DNA of 64,000 nt, from assembly GCF_000203795.2 (NCBI RefSeq), contig NW_006281104.1:81936-145935 (forward strand), read 5' to 3'. Below, piece by piece: positions 24,280-36,400 of the stretch (position 1 is its first letter; every line of letters begins with the position of its first letter). The notes beneath the pieces were generated by a model, which saw only the letters and a list, made by a program, of their open reading frames with translations, was not told where the DNA came from and made no database searches. Source of the DNA: Batrachochytrium dendrobatidis JAM81. Lineage: Eukaryota; Chytridiomycota; Chytridiomycetes; Rhizophydiales. The translations under genes were made by a program, and so were the position numbers.

Positions 24280-24848
24280 TGCTTTTTACCAAAATGGATC
24301 ACATGAGACGTATGTCGTATCATGGCAATCGTGTTTGTTCAAGTATACTCTCTAGCTCTTGCTTTGTTGTTGGTCTTTCGGTTTTATTCCAATTGTACTA
24401 CAGTCGTATTCACGTAAATGAAGCATTTTTTGTATTTATCTTGCGGTCAACCCCTCACTCTTACTGCGGAATAAACAATGATGAAATGGTTGTTTTCCTA
24501 CTAGACATGGATGGTTCCTCTACGCATGTTTAGTTCAATACACATCGTGTCCATACAATGCACACAATCAAACTGTGGTTTGAATCGAATGGTGTTTGGT
24601 AAGTATACAATGTACAGTTGTCAGATTATGCATTGTATTTCAGAGGTTGCGTTGAACAATATTGTCAATCAAGGATACAAACAGTTTTGATGTCAATCAT
24701 TAAAAAACTAGCAAATTGACTGTTTACTTGTTCAATACGTTGTACAATCATTTTTACGTAAAATGAAATACAAGTGGTGATGAGTTTGATGACAAGGTGG
24801 TTTAAACTAATTCTAAATTCAAGACGAGCAATTTATGGTTTATTACTA
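24280..24848. other. Convergent intergenic region
   Basis: Lies between two convergent genes. No coding signal. Contains two copies of the short dispersed element, at 24406-24420 (GTATTCACGTAAATG) and 24751-24771 (TTTTTACGTAAAATG then AAATAC). Confidence 0.45.
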
Positions 24849-27680
24849 TTATTCCAGCACAATGACATCCGATAGTGTTTTTGATTTCTTGCCATCTACA
24901 GAATGTGTTTCGGGCCATGACCGTTTGCGATCATTTGACCCTGTACCAAGTTGTTTAAAATGGTTGGATACGCTCTGTGATGCCTTGTCGGATGGTGAAA
25001 CGGTAGTCAAAGTGGATGAATCAGCAACCGTATCAGTTTGTTTTTCATTTGACAGGACTGATAATGAAAGGGATTCGTGTCCTGAACCAGGTGTGGGCGT
25101 TGAAGGCGGTGGTTGAGTTGCAGATTGTTGTAAAGTTTGTGCAGATTGAGGTGATTGAGGTGTGCCTCCTTTGATCAAACTTTTGCGATTGTAAGTCGGT
25201 CTTGCAAATGGATCACGCCGTACTTTTAATCCTGCTACTTCAATGTCTTCTCCTACATCTGCTCGTGCACATAAACGATGCACTCGCTTTTTCCATTGAC
25301 TGTATTCGCGGGAAAGCAAGTTTGTGTCCATCCATGAATTGGGCCAAAATGAACACATCTAAAAATAACAAAGTCGAGGCAACACGATAATAGAATAAAT
25401 CAATATTTAAGCAGATGATTAGATTGGGTAATTCAACTCACCTTTCCATATACAGCTCGACGCACAGTGCTTTCAATAAACCGTGGTTTCTCATTGTTTA
25501 ACGTGCTAGTCATACAAAAAAGTTAGATATAAATGACCAACTCACACACTCACATTCATAGACCTACTTGCTGATATTATCCAAGTCTGCCAGTTCCCAT
25601 TCAAAACATAATATATTCCACATTAGGACACGAATCTCATCTTCCCATTTAAACTTGGGTTTGCTATCATCGTCAACGTTGGAAGGTGCTTGAGAAGATT
25701 GGGATAAAGCATTCTCATCAGCTTTTCGTTGAGCTGTAACTGAAGCTTCGATACTGTTTTTCATAGTAGTATATAGGTTTCGTACTTGCTCTTTGACGAC
25801 TCGTAATCTCTCGGGGAAAATAAGCTTGACTACAATTTTCTAAACTCCGCATTACTTGTCAAACAATGTATTCTTGATTACAGCCCACATCTCAAGTCAA
25901 ATTTGAACTACCTTTAAAATTGTAACGTTATAAGGCAGAATGGATGCCAATCGATTATACAATGGGGTATCATGAATCTGATGTTCCATTGCCTCCCAAA
26001 CACAATCTCGCAGCGGAGCAACAAGACTTCCTGGAAATTGATTCTTGTCCTGAAATGTTTTGGATGCTGCTATAGTTTGAATATTTTTAATTTTTTCTAC
26101 AACCGATGCAGGAAACCCATCCTAAATCCAGAAAATGGTAAAAAGAATTAATATCTGAATGACAACGTATAAATAGGTTGAAATTGCATAGTCTATTTAC
26201 TTCGTCTATAACCATTTTTGAAGCTCCGTTTGAGACAGGAGTAGGGGTAGAAAAAGAGGATTTAAAGTTTGATTCATGTGCATGTATTTTTGCAGCGGAT
26301 GGAGCAGATAAACTGGCAGCGTCAGATTTAGATCCCTTGTTTTCGCTATTCTTGGATGCAGAAACTGCAGATGATTTCTTGGAAGAACCTGTAGCAAAGC
26401 ATCAGATCAAGCAAAACAATAAATAAGCATAAACTCAAATTTGAAAAGGATCGAGTTCAACTGTTACCTTTGAGTGTATCATGTGTTGGAGAAGATTTTG
26501 TAGAGGATTCGTCAGTGGAAGCGACGGTAGATTTTGCAGTAGATTTATTAGTAGATTTTGCAGAGGATTCGTCAGTGGAAGCAGTGGTAGATTTTGCAGT
26601 AGATTTATTAGATTTTGTCACGGGTGTATTGGCAGTAGCATCACCTGCAGATTTTGCAGATACACCAGGTTTGGTTTGTTTAGGAGTTGGTTTTTCTGTA
26701 GTGGTAGCTGGTGCATCTTTAGGAAATTCTTTCCGTGTAACGATTGCAGATGCGACACTTGATCCAGGACGTTCCTTGTTTTTAGGTTGTTTGGGTTTAA
26801 GTTTTCTAGTAATGTATTTTAAATCCAGTTAATTAAACCAGCATGATCTAGAGATTTAAACAAGTATACATGACACGATACAACTATAACGTACTGCTCG
26901 TCAAAAAAGTTTTCTACAGATCCATGCCAAACAAAATATCCAAAATCCCACTCTGGTACTTCCTCGACGCCCTCCATGGCATCGGTAAACATTTCGCTAT
27001 CGTCAATAAAGTCGTCTTCCAAGTCGTAATTGCACTCTGCGTCGGCAACATTGGTAGTTTTTTTAACAGGTTTTTTGCTCTAAAGAAATAAAGTTTGGAT
27101 TGAGCAACGAGTAGACATCAAGCAGCGTTACAGAGTGGATTGACGGCTCAATCCTTTTGAAGCAATCATGAAATACCTTTTCGACAGTCTTTTTGGAAGA
27201 AGTTCCGAGACCTTTAGTTGGAACGGACGCAGTAGTGGTATCGACAGCAGGCACTAAATCCTGCAAGAGAACAGTTGAAGATATAGGAGAAACGCACTGC
27301 ACAGACTCATGTGTAGGATTGCAACCAGATGCAGTGGATACTGATTCAGATTGCACCTTTTCAGAATGCCGTCGAACCAGTTCAGGATAGTTGAACAGAT
27401 TGAGTTCGGTATTTGGCAGATTCAAAGGAATAGTAATTCGTACAGATTGGATGACATTGCGCCATATCATTGGAACAGCAGCAGATTTCATGGCAGTTGC
27501 ACTGCTATCGACCGTAGTCATCATGGCAGAACTTTCAACATCAGACATGGCATCTGCATCCAAGTCAATGGTTTGACCAGTCTTTGAATTGGTCTGTGAT
27601 TGAGCCTTTTTCTGCTTTGTAGAAGGTTTTTTAAGTACATTATTGGCAGTATTTGTTTGAATGATGTCCATGGACCCCAT
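24849..27680 (-). CDS. HPC2/ubinuclein-family subunit of the HIR histone chaperone complex
   Basis: Subunit of the HIR/HIRA complex that deposits histone H3-H4 outside S phase. Exons on the minus strand: 27680-27178, 27079-26889 (approximately), 26820-26468, 26388-26201, 26121-25912, 25824-25568, 25505-25442, 25358-24849. The Hpc2-related domain is in exon 2: DLEDDFIDDSEMF, then EVPEWDFGYFVWHGSVENF. The ubinuclein middle domain is at about residues 530-720: FPASVVEKIKNIQTIAAS, then PLYNRLASILPYNVTILK, KFKWEDEIRVLMWNILCFE and FWPNSWMDTNLLSREYSQW. Between them lies a Lys/Ser/Thr-rich linker with a 60-bp tandem duplication. The C-terminal 150 residues are disordered. Both the Hpc2-related domain and the FWP-W-type block are clear, so the assignment is strong; exon 2's 3' boundary is the least certain. 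Confidence 0.85.
26493..26612 (-). repeat. 60-bp tandem duplication inside the ubinuclein linker
   Basis: Two adjacent 60-bp copies (26493-26552 and 26553-26612) differ at only a few bases and encode a Ser/Thr/Lys-rich 20-residue unit (STDESSAKS type). The frame is preserved. Confidence 0.85.
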
Positions 27681-27817
27681 TGGGAAATGGACAGCGCAGT
27701 TGATATGTAAAAGTAAAAGTTGAAATTCATTTTATAAAATATTAAATTTAAGGAATCAAACTGTATATATTAAGAATATAATTATACATGATAAGATTGA
27801 GTAGATGAATGATGAAT

Positions 27818-28003
27818 GATTTCAAATAGTGATAATAGGTGATTTAAATGGTAATAATAGGTGGTTTTAAATGGTAATAATAGGTGATTTCAAATGGTAA
27901 TACCTGATTTCAAATGGTAATACCTGATTTCAAATGGTAATAATCCATGATTTTAAATAGTAATAATAATAAATAATAGTAATAATCCATGATTTTAAAG
28001 TGA
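27818..28003. repeat. Minisatellite of about 20-23 bp between divergent genes
   Basis: About seven imperfect copies of a unit like GATTTCAAATGGTAATAAT plus AGGT, ATCCAT or CCT endings. Two consecutive 20-bp copies near 27890-27930 are identical, ending TACCT. It sits between the ubinuclein start (27680) and the divergent gene starting at 28077, so it is in or next to both promoters. Confidence 0.85.
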
Positions 28004-28076
28004 TATTCATCACTTGTCGATTCAACAAGTGAACTCCAGTCGCGTCGGTTCAGCTTTATCAACTATTATATTATTC

Positions 28077-30620
28077 ATGGATAACTACAAGCCATTGAAT
28101 CATACAACGGATGGATTGACATCGACTCTGGATACAGACTTTGATGATACTTGTTATCAGAGACTTCATTCTACTCAAAATACGGCATCTTCTCAGACAG
28201 ACCGTCAGCAGAAACTCGACCAGCTTCTATTGCCATTGCATTCTACTTACACACAGTCTAATGAAGGTGCTTCCAAGTCTGCCGATCCAAGACTACAACC
28301 TTCTTTAGAGTTGCCTCAGCCTTTGTCAAAAGGCTGGCTTCTTGCTGCTGTTCAAGAAACCACAAGTTTTAATCCCAGCAATCATGCATTTCTATCCAAC
28401 AGTCCTGATATCAACAAGAGCTTACATGCAAGCAATGATAGCGATATAGGAAACTGCAGTACTATCAGCAATAATGAACAGATTAGCATGTCTTCCAACC
28501 ATAGCATCAATGCTTGTGATAGAACAGCATCGCATGGGCAGCATTTGCTTGCTGACCCATCCAAAGCAATTGGCACTCGACGCAGTAGTACAGGCGGTAG
28601 TGGGGCTTCAACCACGAATATGCTTCAACCAACCACCACCATGCAGCATTCACCACTCAGAACTCGTTCTTCAGACCAATCTGCTGGATATCCTGTCAGT
28701 CAATCTTATGAAAACAGAGTCTTGTATAATGGCTCATCTTTTAAAGAGGATCGACAAGCTACTCGACAGTCATTTCCTGGTCCATCCATCTCAGAATTGG
28801 ATTCAATTCAACTTACAGATATTCCAGCATGGATGTTGGATCAACCCAATTCGTCTGCTATTCATGAGCAGAATCAACCTGGAAACATAGCAATTCCACC
28901 CACTAGTCCAACTCTTGACCATCCAATTCAAAGAACTCGTCGTAGATCTAGCAAAACCCATGAAGCATCTGCAACTCAGTCTACTCGTCCATCTCGCAAA
29001 TCATTCTCACATCAGTTTAATGATCCTCACAATCATTCATCTCCAAATTTGAATTCATTCCCCACTCAGCATCATGCTCCTCCTCAACTAAACGACCACA
29101 CATTCGTATCAAAAAAGGCTCTGCGCATGAACTCTGCTCCATACGAACATCCTGACCCACTTAAACGGTCATTGATGTTGGCACTCCAGCTTTCTGACGA
29201 GGCTGTACGTGCAGACAATCAACAGCTTCATAAACTTGCTTTGGAAAGGTATCTCATTGTCATTGGAAATCTCACCGATATCTTGGTCTGTGTATCGCAA
29301 GTAGAGCGACTACTTAGAGCTCCTTGTACACGACCACATAGACGGCGTGCTACTCAAGATCTAGGATTGAATAAAACTTCCAGTTTCGGTGGAATATTAC
29401 AAACCTCGCAGACTACTGAAAAGTCGTTGTGGAGTGTTTCTGCCGATGATAAACATGCCATCATGCATATTCGCGATCAATATATTGCAAGAGTCAACAC
29501 TCTGATTGCCACATTGCCCATCGATGTCACCACTTCATACTCTCATCCTCTAGTTAAACCACCATTCGCTGCTATCCCAGTTTCCTTGGATCCACCTTCT
29601 CACTCTCCTTCATTTGAAATTGCATTTCTCAATGTTATGCGTCAGGATCTATCACACACTTCTGTGCCTGATCCCTTGCTTAATGACCCACTGCTACGAC
29701 CTCTACAAATCATGCAACGACTCGCTAAAAGCATGTCCCATGGAGGATTTCTAACAAATCATTTATACGTCCCATCTGATGTTTGGACTCAACCAAGAGG
29801 AAAAATCGCATTTATCGATATGAAATGCAATACATTTAATCAACTTTTTGTACCGCTTGATCGTCTTCGTGCTGCTCAACAAAATGATCCAGAAATCTCG
29901 AGTATCTCTAATTTTAACAAGGCTGTCGAAGAATATGAGTTTGCCATTGATGTTGTGCGAACACAACTACTTAAAAAACTCAAATATCTATCTTCTGATG
30001 ACGACGGTCGATCTAGCTCCATGTTTTTGGATTCTCATGCATCTCACTCGACTCTGGATCCCTCGACGACACAACCCAATCCCAGTCGAGATCGCTTGTT
30101 GTCATGGAGTCACAAGTTTCAAAAATCATTGGAAAAGTTTAAAAGCGTCAAAGAAAGAGGTAGCAGCGGTTCAAGCAAATCTATATCAGCTACAACAACC
30201 TCGAATAGTACATCGTCTAATCCCAGTGGCATTTTATCCATAAGCACCAACAATATATCGATGGCTTCTGCATCTTCCACTCTTAATGCTGGTGCATCCA
30301 AGGGATCCGCATCACTTTTAGTTTATTCTGAAACCATGTCTCGTTTTCTAAACGAATCAAGGCAAATCTTATTACAATGGGTTGAGCGGGTTACTACTTT
30401 GGCTCAAACTACTGATTCTGATCCCATCAATCCTATATCGCCAAATTCAAAACATGCACAGTATCCTCCTCTCTCTGTTCAGGATACGTACCATGTTCGA
30501 TCCAAATTACGTAAAATCATGCAGTTTTATGATTCAGTTGTTTGTGCCATGTTGCTCAAGGATCTACATGGTTTGTTAGATCGCTTCATCAATAAAATCT
30601 GCAAGGTGGCCAATGCTTGA
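28077..30620 (+). CDS. Unknown protein with an MIT-like helical domain
   Basis: Single exon, 847 residues from the first ATG (MDNYKPLNHTTD); the frame is open further upstream only from a non-ATG codon. Residues 1-350 are Ser/Pro/His-rich and disordered. A helical segment at about 361-400 (LKRSLMLALQLSDEAVRADN, then LHKLALERYLIVIGNLTDIL), followed after a loop by KHAIMHIRDQYIARVNTL, has the three-helix pattern of an MIT domain, which usually binds ESCRT-III tails. The next block (PLLRPLQIMQRLAKSMSHGG, YVPSDVWTQ, KAVEEYEFAIDVVRTQLL) looks conserved but I do not recognise it. Function unknown beyond the tentative ESCRT link. Confidence 0.6.
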   Translation: MDNYKPLNHTTDGLTSTLDTDFDDTCYQRLHSTQNTASSQTDRQQKLDQLLLPLHSTYTQSNEGASKSADPRLQPSLELPQPLSKGWLLAAVQETTSFNPSNHAFLSNSPDINKSLHASNDSDIGNCSTISNNEQISMSSNHSINACDRTASHGQHLLADPSKAIGTRRSSTGGSGASTTNMLQPTTTMQHSPLRTRSSDQSAGYPVSQSYENRVLYNGSSFKEDRQATRQSFPGPSISELDSIQLTDIPAWMLDQPNSSAIHEQNQPGNIAIPPTSPTLDHPIQRTRRRSSKTHEASATQSTRPSRKSFSHQFNDPHNHSSPNLNSFPTQHHAPPQLNDHTFVSKKALRMNSAPYEHPDPLKRSLMLALQLSDEAVRADNQQLHKLALERYLIVIGNLTDILVCVSQVERLLRAPCTRPHRRRATQDLGLNKTSSFGGILQTSQTTEKSLWSVSADDKHAIMHIRDQYIARVNTLIATLPIDVTTSYSHPLVKPPFAAIPVSLDPPSHSPSFEIAFLNVMRQDLSHTSVPDPLLNDPLLRPLQIMQRLAKSMSHGGFLTNHLYVPSDVWTQPRGKIAFIDMKCNTFNQLFVPLDRLRAAQQNDPEISSISNFNKAVEEYEFAIDVVRTQLLKKLKYLSSDDDGRSSSMFLDSHASHSTLDPSTTQPNPSRDRLLSWSHKFQKSLEKFKSVKERGSSGSSKSISATTTSNSTSSNPSGILSISTNNISMASASSTLNAGASKGSASLLVYSETMSRFLNESRQILLQWVERVTTLAQTTDSDPINPISPNSKHAQYPPLSVQDTYHVRSKLRKIMQFYDSVVCAMLLKDLHGLLDRFINKICKVANA

Positions 30621-31072
30621 TAATAAACCTTGTATATATCGACTGGATTGTATCTTTATGATACCGTTTATCCCAAGTACCTTTCTATTCAATCTTTATA
30701 GATTTACTTGTTAAACCAAATAAACAATGATTTCTCGTTCATGTCTTTTGGCTTGTATGCATTTTATATTTAAAAATGTGCTGATTTTGATCATTTGCCA
30801 AAAGTCATGATAGATGTATACTGTCACAATTTATGATGTGTTTGGGTTTGATATATAAAATACAAGTCTTTACATTGATGCAACAAGCAGCAGATTCATA
30901 ACACATCGAGTCGTAGATAAAAGATCAGGCACGAATGGCCAAATTTGAAATTCGCCAAAATAGCATTTTGTTGTATTTCGCCAAATTGCATTCTGATCCT
31001 CAATCTACTAATATCAACTGTCCAGCTCACCTAGCATCACTCTTGCTCATCTAAAGCGAAATACTATTCACC
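30621..31072. other. Intergenic region before the NC2-alpha gene
   Basis: 452 bp, AT-rich. A near-repeat of 'AATTTGAAATTCGCCAAAA' and 'TATTTCGCCAAATTG' at about 30940-30985 is the only structure seen. Confidence 0.4.
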
Positions 31073-31915
31073 ATGAAAAAACTCTCTACAAAATTCCCAG
31101 CAGTATGTTTCAATTGCTTGATGAATTTCCGTTTCATTTCCAATCCTCGCCTTTTTATTGAGTGATTTACTGCTGTTGTTGCAATTACCAAGTCCATCAT
31201 GGCATTGCATATCCAGGATGGCTTTAAACAATGCATTTGAGCTAGAGTATCCCATTTATAATAACGTATTGATTCTACTTTATTTTCAGGCTAGAATCAA
31301 GAAGATTATGCGCTCAGATGATGATGTCGGCAAGGTTGCACAAGTCACTCCTTTATTAATATGTAAGTGGTATTGAACATTTTCACATTCTTGGCGATGT
31401 TGGTAGACCATGTCTGGCTCAGTTTTTACTGACCAACTCGGTCAGCTTTAACCCCATTGCCTTTGCATGACTGACATTGTTTTCATTTTCTATACTAGCT
31501 AAAGCGCTGGAATGCTTTCTTTCCAGCATGGTCGAGGCCACACTTGTAGAAACCAAGGCTAGAAATGCAAAAAAGATGACATCAGCACATGTGTAAGCTA
31601 TCCAATACCCTTTTAAAATCCACTGTGTTGATCTAGATGTTCTGACAATTTTTAATCGTCTGCGTATGTCTGAATGCTCGACTTGTTAGCAAGAGAACCA
31701 TTGTGAGTCAAGAAAAGTTCGATTTCCTCAAGGATCTTGTAGAAAATATTGCAGATCCAATTGATGAACCCACAGATACAGGAGCAGAGCCTGTTCGTGG
31801 AAAAGGTCGTGGTCGAGGAAGAGGGCAGGGAAAACGTGGAGGAGCATCTGCAGGATCTGCAGCATCTGCTGTTGTGCACGAAGGATCTAATCAAGAAGTC
31901 CAACATGTGCAATAA
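31073..31915 (+). CDS. BUR6: Negative cofactor 2 alpha (DRAP1/Bur6), histone-fold transcription corepressor
   Basis: Pairs with NC2-beta (DR1) through a histone fold to bind TBP on promoters and control pre-initiation complex formation. Exons: 31073-31102, 31290-31362, 31499-31592, 31690-31915. The short first exon encodes MKKLSTKFPA, joined to ARIKKIMRSDDDVGKVAQVT (helix 1), then SKALECFLSSMVEATLVETK (helix 2) and RNAKKMTSAHVKRTIVSQEK (helix 3), then FDFLKDLVENI. These match the family order closely. The tail is Gly/Arg-rich (RGKGRGRGRGQGKRGG), a feature also seen in other fungal and plant members. Product about 140 residues, normal length. Confidence 0.93.
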
Positions 31916-33433
31916 AACACAAATTCATTATTATTGTTTTATGAATCTAGACAAGAGTTGAATAAATGACCTGCTATGACCAATCTAATAGCATTATACT
32001 TGAACTGCAACTATTTTTACACAGAAATGTGCCTCAAACTAGATTTAAATCAGTAGTATTCACGTAAAATGAAGTACTGTGTATCTTTGGGATAGATAGT
32101 GGTTAGGTACTCGCTATGCATGCATACCTATCAGAAATTGGTTACTTTTTGGAGACATTTTTAATTCTTTCAAACAACCATCATATAATACAGACTATAG
32201 TTTTAAACCTGTTTTTCCTCTTTTAACATACTTGTATAGTGTACAATCACCAAATTGAAGCATTACAACAGAGATATTGTCAAACTCATCTCTTGTGTTT
32301 TAAAGCATATCAAATATGTTCGCGTTCCAAGTCAAGAAATAAAGATTGCATAGTTTAGGAATGCAACTCTACATGCCAATCATCAAGAAACTCGAATGAA
32401 TTAAAGCTCAAAAGACAATTTCAATAAATATGGTGGAAATCATCATAAAACGGACAGTTTGTATCAACACCCTTATTTAATGACCAATTTTATGTGAATA
32501 AAAGCAGATCAGTTTTGAATTTTCTTTACTTCTTTGTACTTAATGGCGAGTATTGTGGTTAGTTGAGCGTTTTGGAAACAAAACAACATTGCTCTTCCGA
32601 CCTTACCCTTGACCAAATAGCAATCAAGATCACTCTTGACTCTCATGCCTCTATTTTTCAAGAGGTGGTATGCAGTGTGATTGTGCTGATTAAAGGTGGA
32701 TGTCAAGTCTGCTACTACTATCAGCTGTTTTCACTGTAGAGATATTTTGTATTATAGCAACTAGATGACTAGTAATAAATATTTTTTATAGTACTTGACT
32801 TGATTGGTAAATGTGGTTAAGAGTGTGGTTGACCAGTAGAAATAAAAAGAGTTGATTTGTAGTAAGAAAACGCCAATATAAAACTATTGTACAAAGTTGC
32901 TTGTATAATCAAATTATAAAGCAATTGCCATCACGAATGAACATTTGTTGAGTTTGCAGCTTGATTATATAATACGAAAGCCGGGAGAGAATAAAAATGG
33001 AAGAAAGCAATTATAAACAACTTATTGTGATTATTATTATGAATAATTTACTCGATGATTATTATAGACAATCATCACGTCTTGTAATTCAAGTTTTGTC
33101 GATTCAAATCAAAAAATATATTTTTTCTTTTTCCCGTGAATTCAGGCCAGACATTCGCAGTTATTACTGCAGAAACTAAAGGTAAATGAAGCTGCATGGT
33201 TAGGATATTGTGTCGAGTGTATTATAATAGTAGAGTCAAGAGTGTCAATAAATGCATGTCATACCCCAGCCATTTACAATCTCAACCAACTAAACTGCCA
33301 TGAATATCTTATACAACTTGATAATCCTTGCATTGATAGATTTCTGCCAGTGCTGCTATCAATCCACTGTTGGAATATCAATATTATTGTTCATTGAGTC
33401 TACTGCAAACCAAGATTGACACTATCTGTCATC
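31916..33433. other. 1.5-kb intergenic region upstream of eIF4G
   Basis: AT-rich and non-coding as far as I can see. It contains a copy of the short dispersed element at 32056-32077 (GTATTCACGTAAAATG then AAGTAC). Open frames at 32509-32706 and 32997-33179 have no features of a gene. Confidence 0.45.
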
Positions 33434-36400
33434 ATGCCTTCCCATACTGCAAAGCAGCAACATACGGCAGTCCATCAGCACACATCTGCTACGGGTAGTA
33501 CTGGATCTAATACTACTGAATCATCACAGGCAATACCATCCAAGATTAGCTATGCTCAGACTGCCAAAAAACCATCAACCGCAGTGTCTGATGTGAATGA
33601 TAAAAAAGACACTGGCACGACTGCAGCTGTGCCTACTGCTGTCAGTGGACAATCACACGCCGGATTTCATGTCGGATCTGGAAGAGGGACTCGTGGTAAG
33701 CATCAGCACAACAATACCAATCGTCATCACCATCACAACCAGCAGAATCATACTGCACCTGTAACATCGTCTACATATGCACCATCACATTCTGTACCCA
33801 ATCCAATGACACAATCTCTGTCTGATGCACCGCAAAATGCTGCATCTACACATGTCAAGCAGCTGCCAAAAAAACCAACAGCTGCATCGGTTTCTACTCA
33901 TCAGATTCCATCTACAGCCTCAACTACCCACCTCACATTTGGAACTGTACCGCTTGCCGTCATATCAACGATCCCATCCAAAACTGGTTGCGTTTCATTT
34001 GCATCTATAGCTCGTTCAGGATCTAGTTTAATGGCTGAACCTGGCATTCAGAAATCAAAAAAGGCACCCACTGGAAGTGTGTCTGCATCTCGCACCGTGT
34101 CATCTGGCTCCTCTGTGCCTCGTAAACCACAAACTAGTGAGGCTTTTTCAGCAGCCGGATCAACGTGAGTAAATTGATTCTTGTACTAGTAGAATGATTG
34201 GTACAATACTAACAGCCATGAAAATGATTTACACGATGTAATGTCATTCAAATATCATACATGACCAACTCAGCGACTCATCTGCAGTTCAATTCCGCAA
34301 TGTGCCACAGCAACCACAAAGTAAGTTGGTTGAATACTATACACGAGTTTATTCGAGATTGCGACTGCAATGATTGTATTCAATCGTTTGTTTTACATGA
34401 TTCATGCATTGAATACTCACTCGATATGCTATTAGATCGTACTGCAGTCTCTACTGAAACCAAACCTAAATTTGGATCATTTGATGTCGGTAATAAAATT
34501 GTCAATTCGGCACAGTCACAGGTTCGTGTATGTGATGATGAAATGCCAGTTGATACCAACACATGAGCAATAGTTAACTGTTTAAAACCATTGATAGTCA
34601 CAGGCAACAACAAAGGTTGACGCATCTGTACATCACACCACAGCTTCTGAATCCACTGCTAAAGTGGTTGAATCTGATTTGCCAGCCAAAGCATCGTTGG
34701 CAGCTAAACCAGTTGTTGCTCAAACAGAACCTGTTATGACAACAGCTGTTGATAATGCTGTCAAACCTGCGACATCACAGTCATCATCTACACATACACA
34801 TCAGACTACAGGTGCTCAGCAATATCAGCAATCTGGAGCATTTTTTGCACCACGTAATCAAGCTTCTGGACAACAGACATATCGAGGCAATGCTCCACAT
34901 TATCAACAGAATAATCGTCAGATGCGATCACCTACAGGAGGTGTGCCAGGATACCCACAAATGGGCCACATGGGCCAGCAGCAAACACACATGATGGGTC
35001 CACATCAGCCATCATCGTTGACACCCATGCAGATGCATCCAAACGGCTATGTTCCTAATATGCAGTTTATACCTGGACAAGGATCTGCAAATATGGTACC
35101 AGGAATGGTACCCCACCCATCCAACGGTACGATGCCTTACCAGTACATGCCACAGTATCAAAACCAATTCTATCCTGCGTACAATCCGTTCGCATACAAT
35201 CCAATGTACGTACAGCCAGGCTCACATGGTCCAGCACCAATAAGCTCAGGAACCATGCCAGGCCTTCCAATCACAACACCGCCAACTACTTTGGCAGGTG
35301 TGAAACTTGTATCTCCATCACCCAGCAAGTCCAAAGCCATTCAAATTGTCGATCCTAATACAAAGGAAGTGGTCAGTGTTGGTCCTACTTTGTCATCTTC
35401 ATCCAGCTCTGGAGTCACGTCAGGCTCTTTGACAGAAAATGCTGGAGTTCCTGCGTCCGTGACAGCTAATGCAGCCATCATTCCAACCACGATTGCCACG
35501 CTGCACAAACCTGCATCAGCAGTCATTCAGATCAAAAAGCCTGATTCTGCAACTGTTCCTATTGTAAAGCCTGAATATAAAAAGCTTGTCATCAAGGATC
35601 CTGTCACTGGCAAGCCAATTACTATAGGACCATCGATCATGTCACCCACCAAATCTGTAGCCACTCCAGTTGCTTTTGTACCTGTCAATGCAGCTACTGC
35701 CACGGCTACACCAGAGATTTCCAAAAAAGTTGATTTAGTCAAGACAGCTGAAATCCCTGTAACTGTGGTAGAGCCCAAGACTGCTGTAGCTGTTTCTACC
35801 AAGGAGCGATCGGTGTCACCGTCACGTCGTGTCAAGGCTCAGGAAACTGGTTCTGCTGTGATTAAAGAAACACCAGTTGTTAAAGATACTCCAATTATCA
35901 AAGAAACACCAGTTGTAAAAGAAACACCAGTTGTAAAAGAAACGCCAGTTGTAAAGGAAGATTTAGTATCAAAAGAGACTCCAATTGTTAAAAAAGCTCC
36001 AATTGTCAAGGAAAATTTAGTTACAAAAAAGGCCGTCGAGCCTTCTACCGCGCCTGTATCCAAAACTGTATCTCCTGTTGTTCCCAAAGTCATTCCAATT
36101 GTTTCTTCAACTTCTACTTCAGCACCTAAATCAACGCATGTAGATACCAAACCAGTTAAAACAACTACGTGTATTCCTATTGTTTCTCCAGTCCCTGCCT
36201 CGGCGTTAAAATCAGATGGTGTAGATATCAAGCCAATCAAGAGTTCTACAAATTGCTCTGCTTTGCCACCTCGACCTCCGTTGGCACCTACATCAGCCAA
36301 AACCACTCCTCCTGCAGCAAAAGCAGCGGAAATCACTTCCGTCACAGCGACTACACCCGTCACAGATGACGCAACTGAAAAAGAGGAAGGTGAGGTTGTG

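Noticed and set aside
32509..33179. Open frames upstream of eIF4G
   Set aside because: Short, with no conserved motif, codon pattern or splice support.
35341..36363. Long antisense open frames over eIF4G
   Set aside because: They mirror the Thr/Val/Pro-rich repeats on the coding strand and have no independent support.
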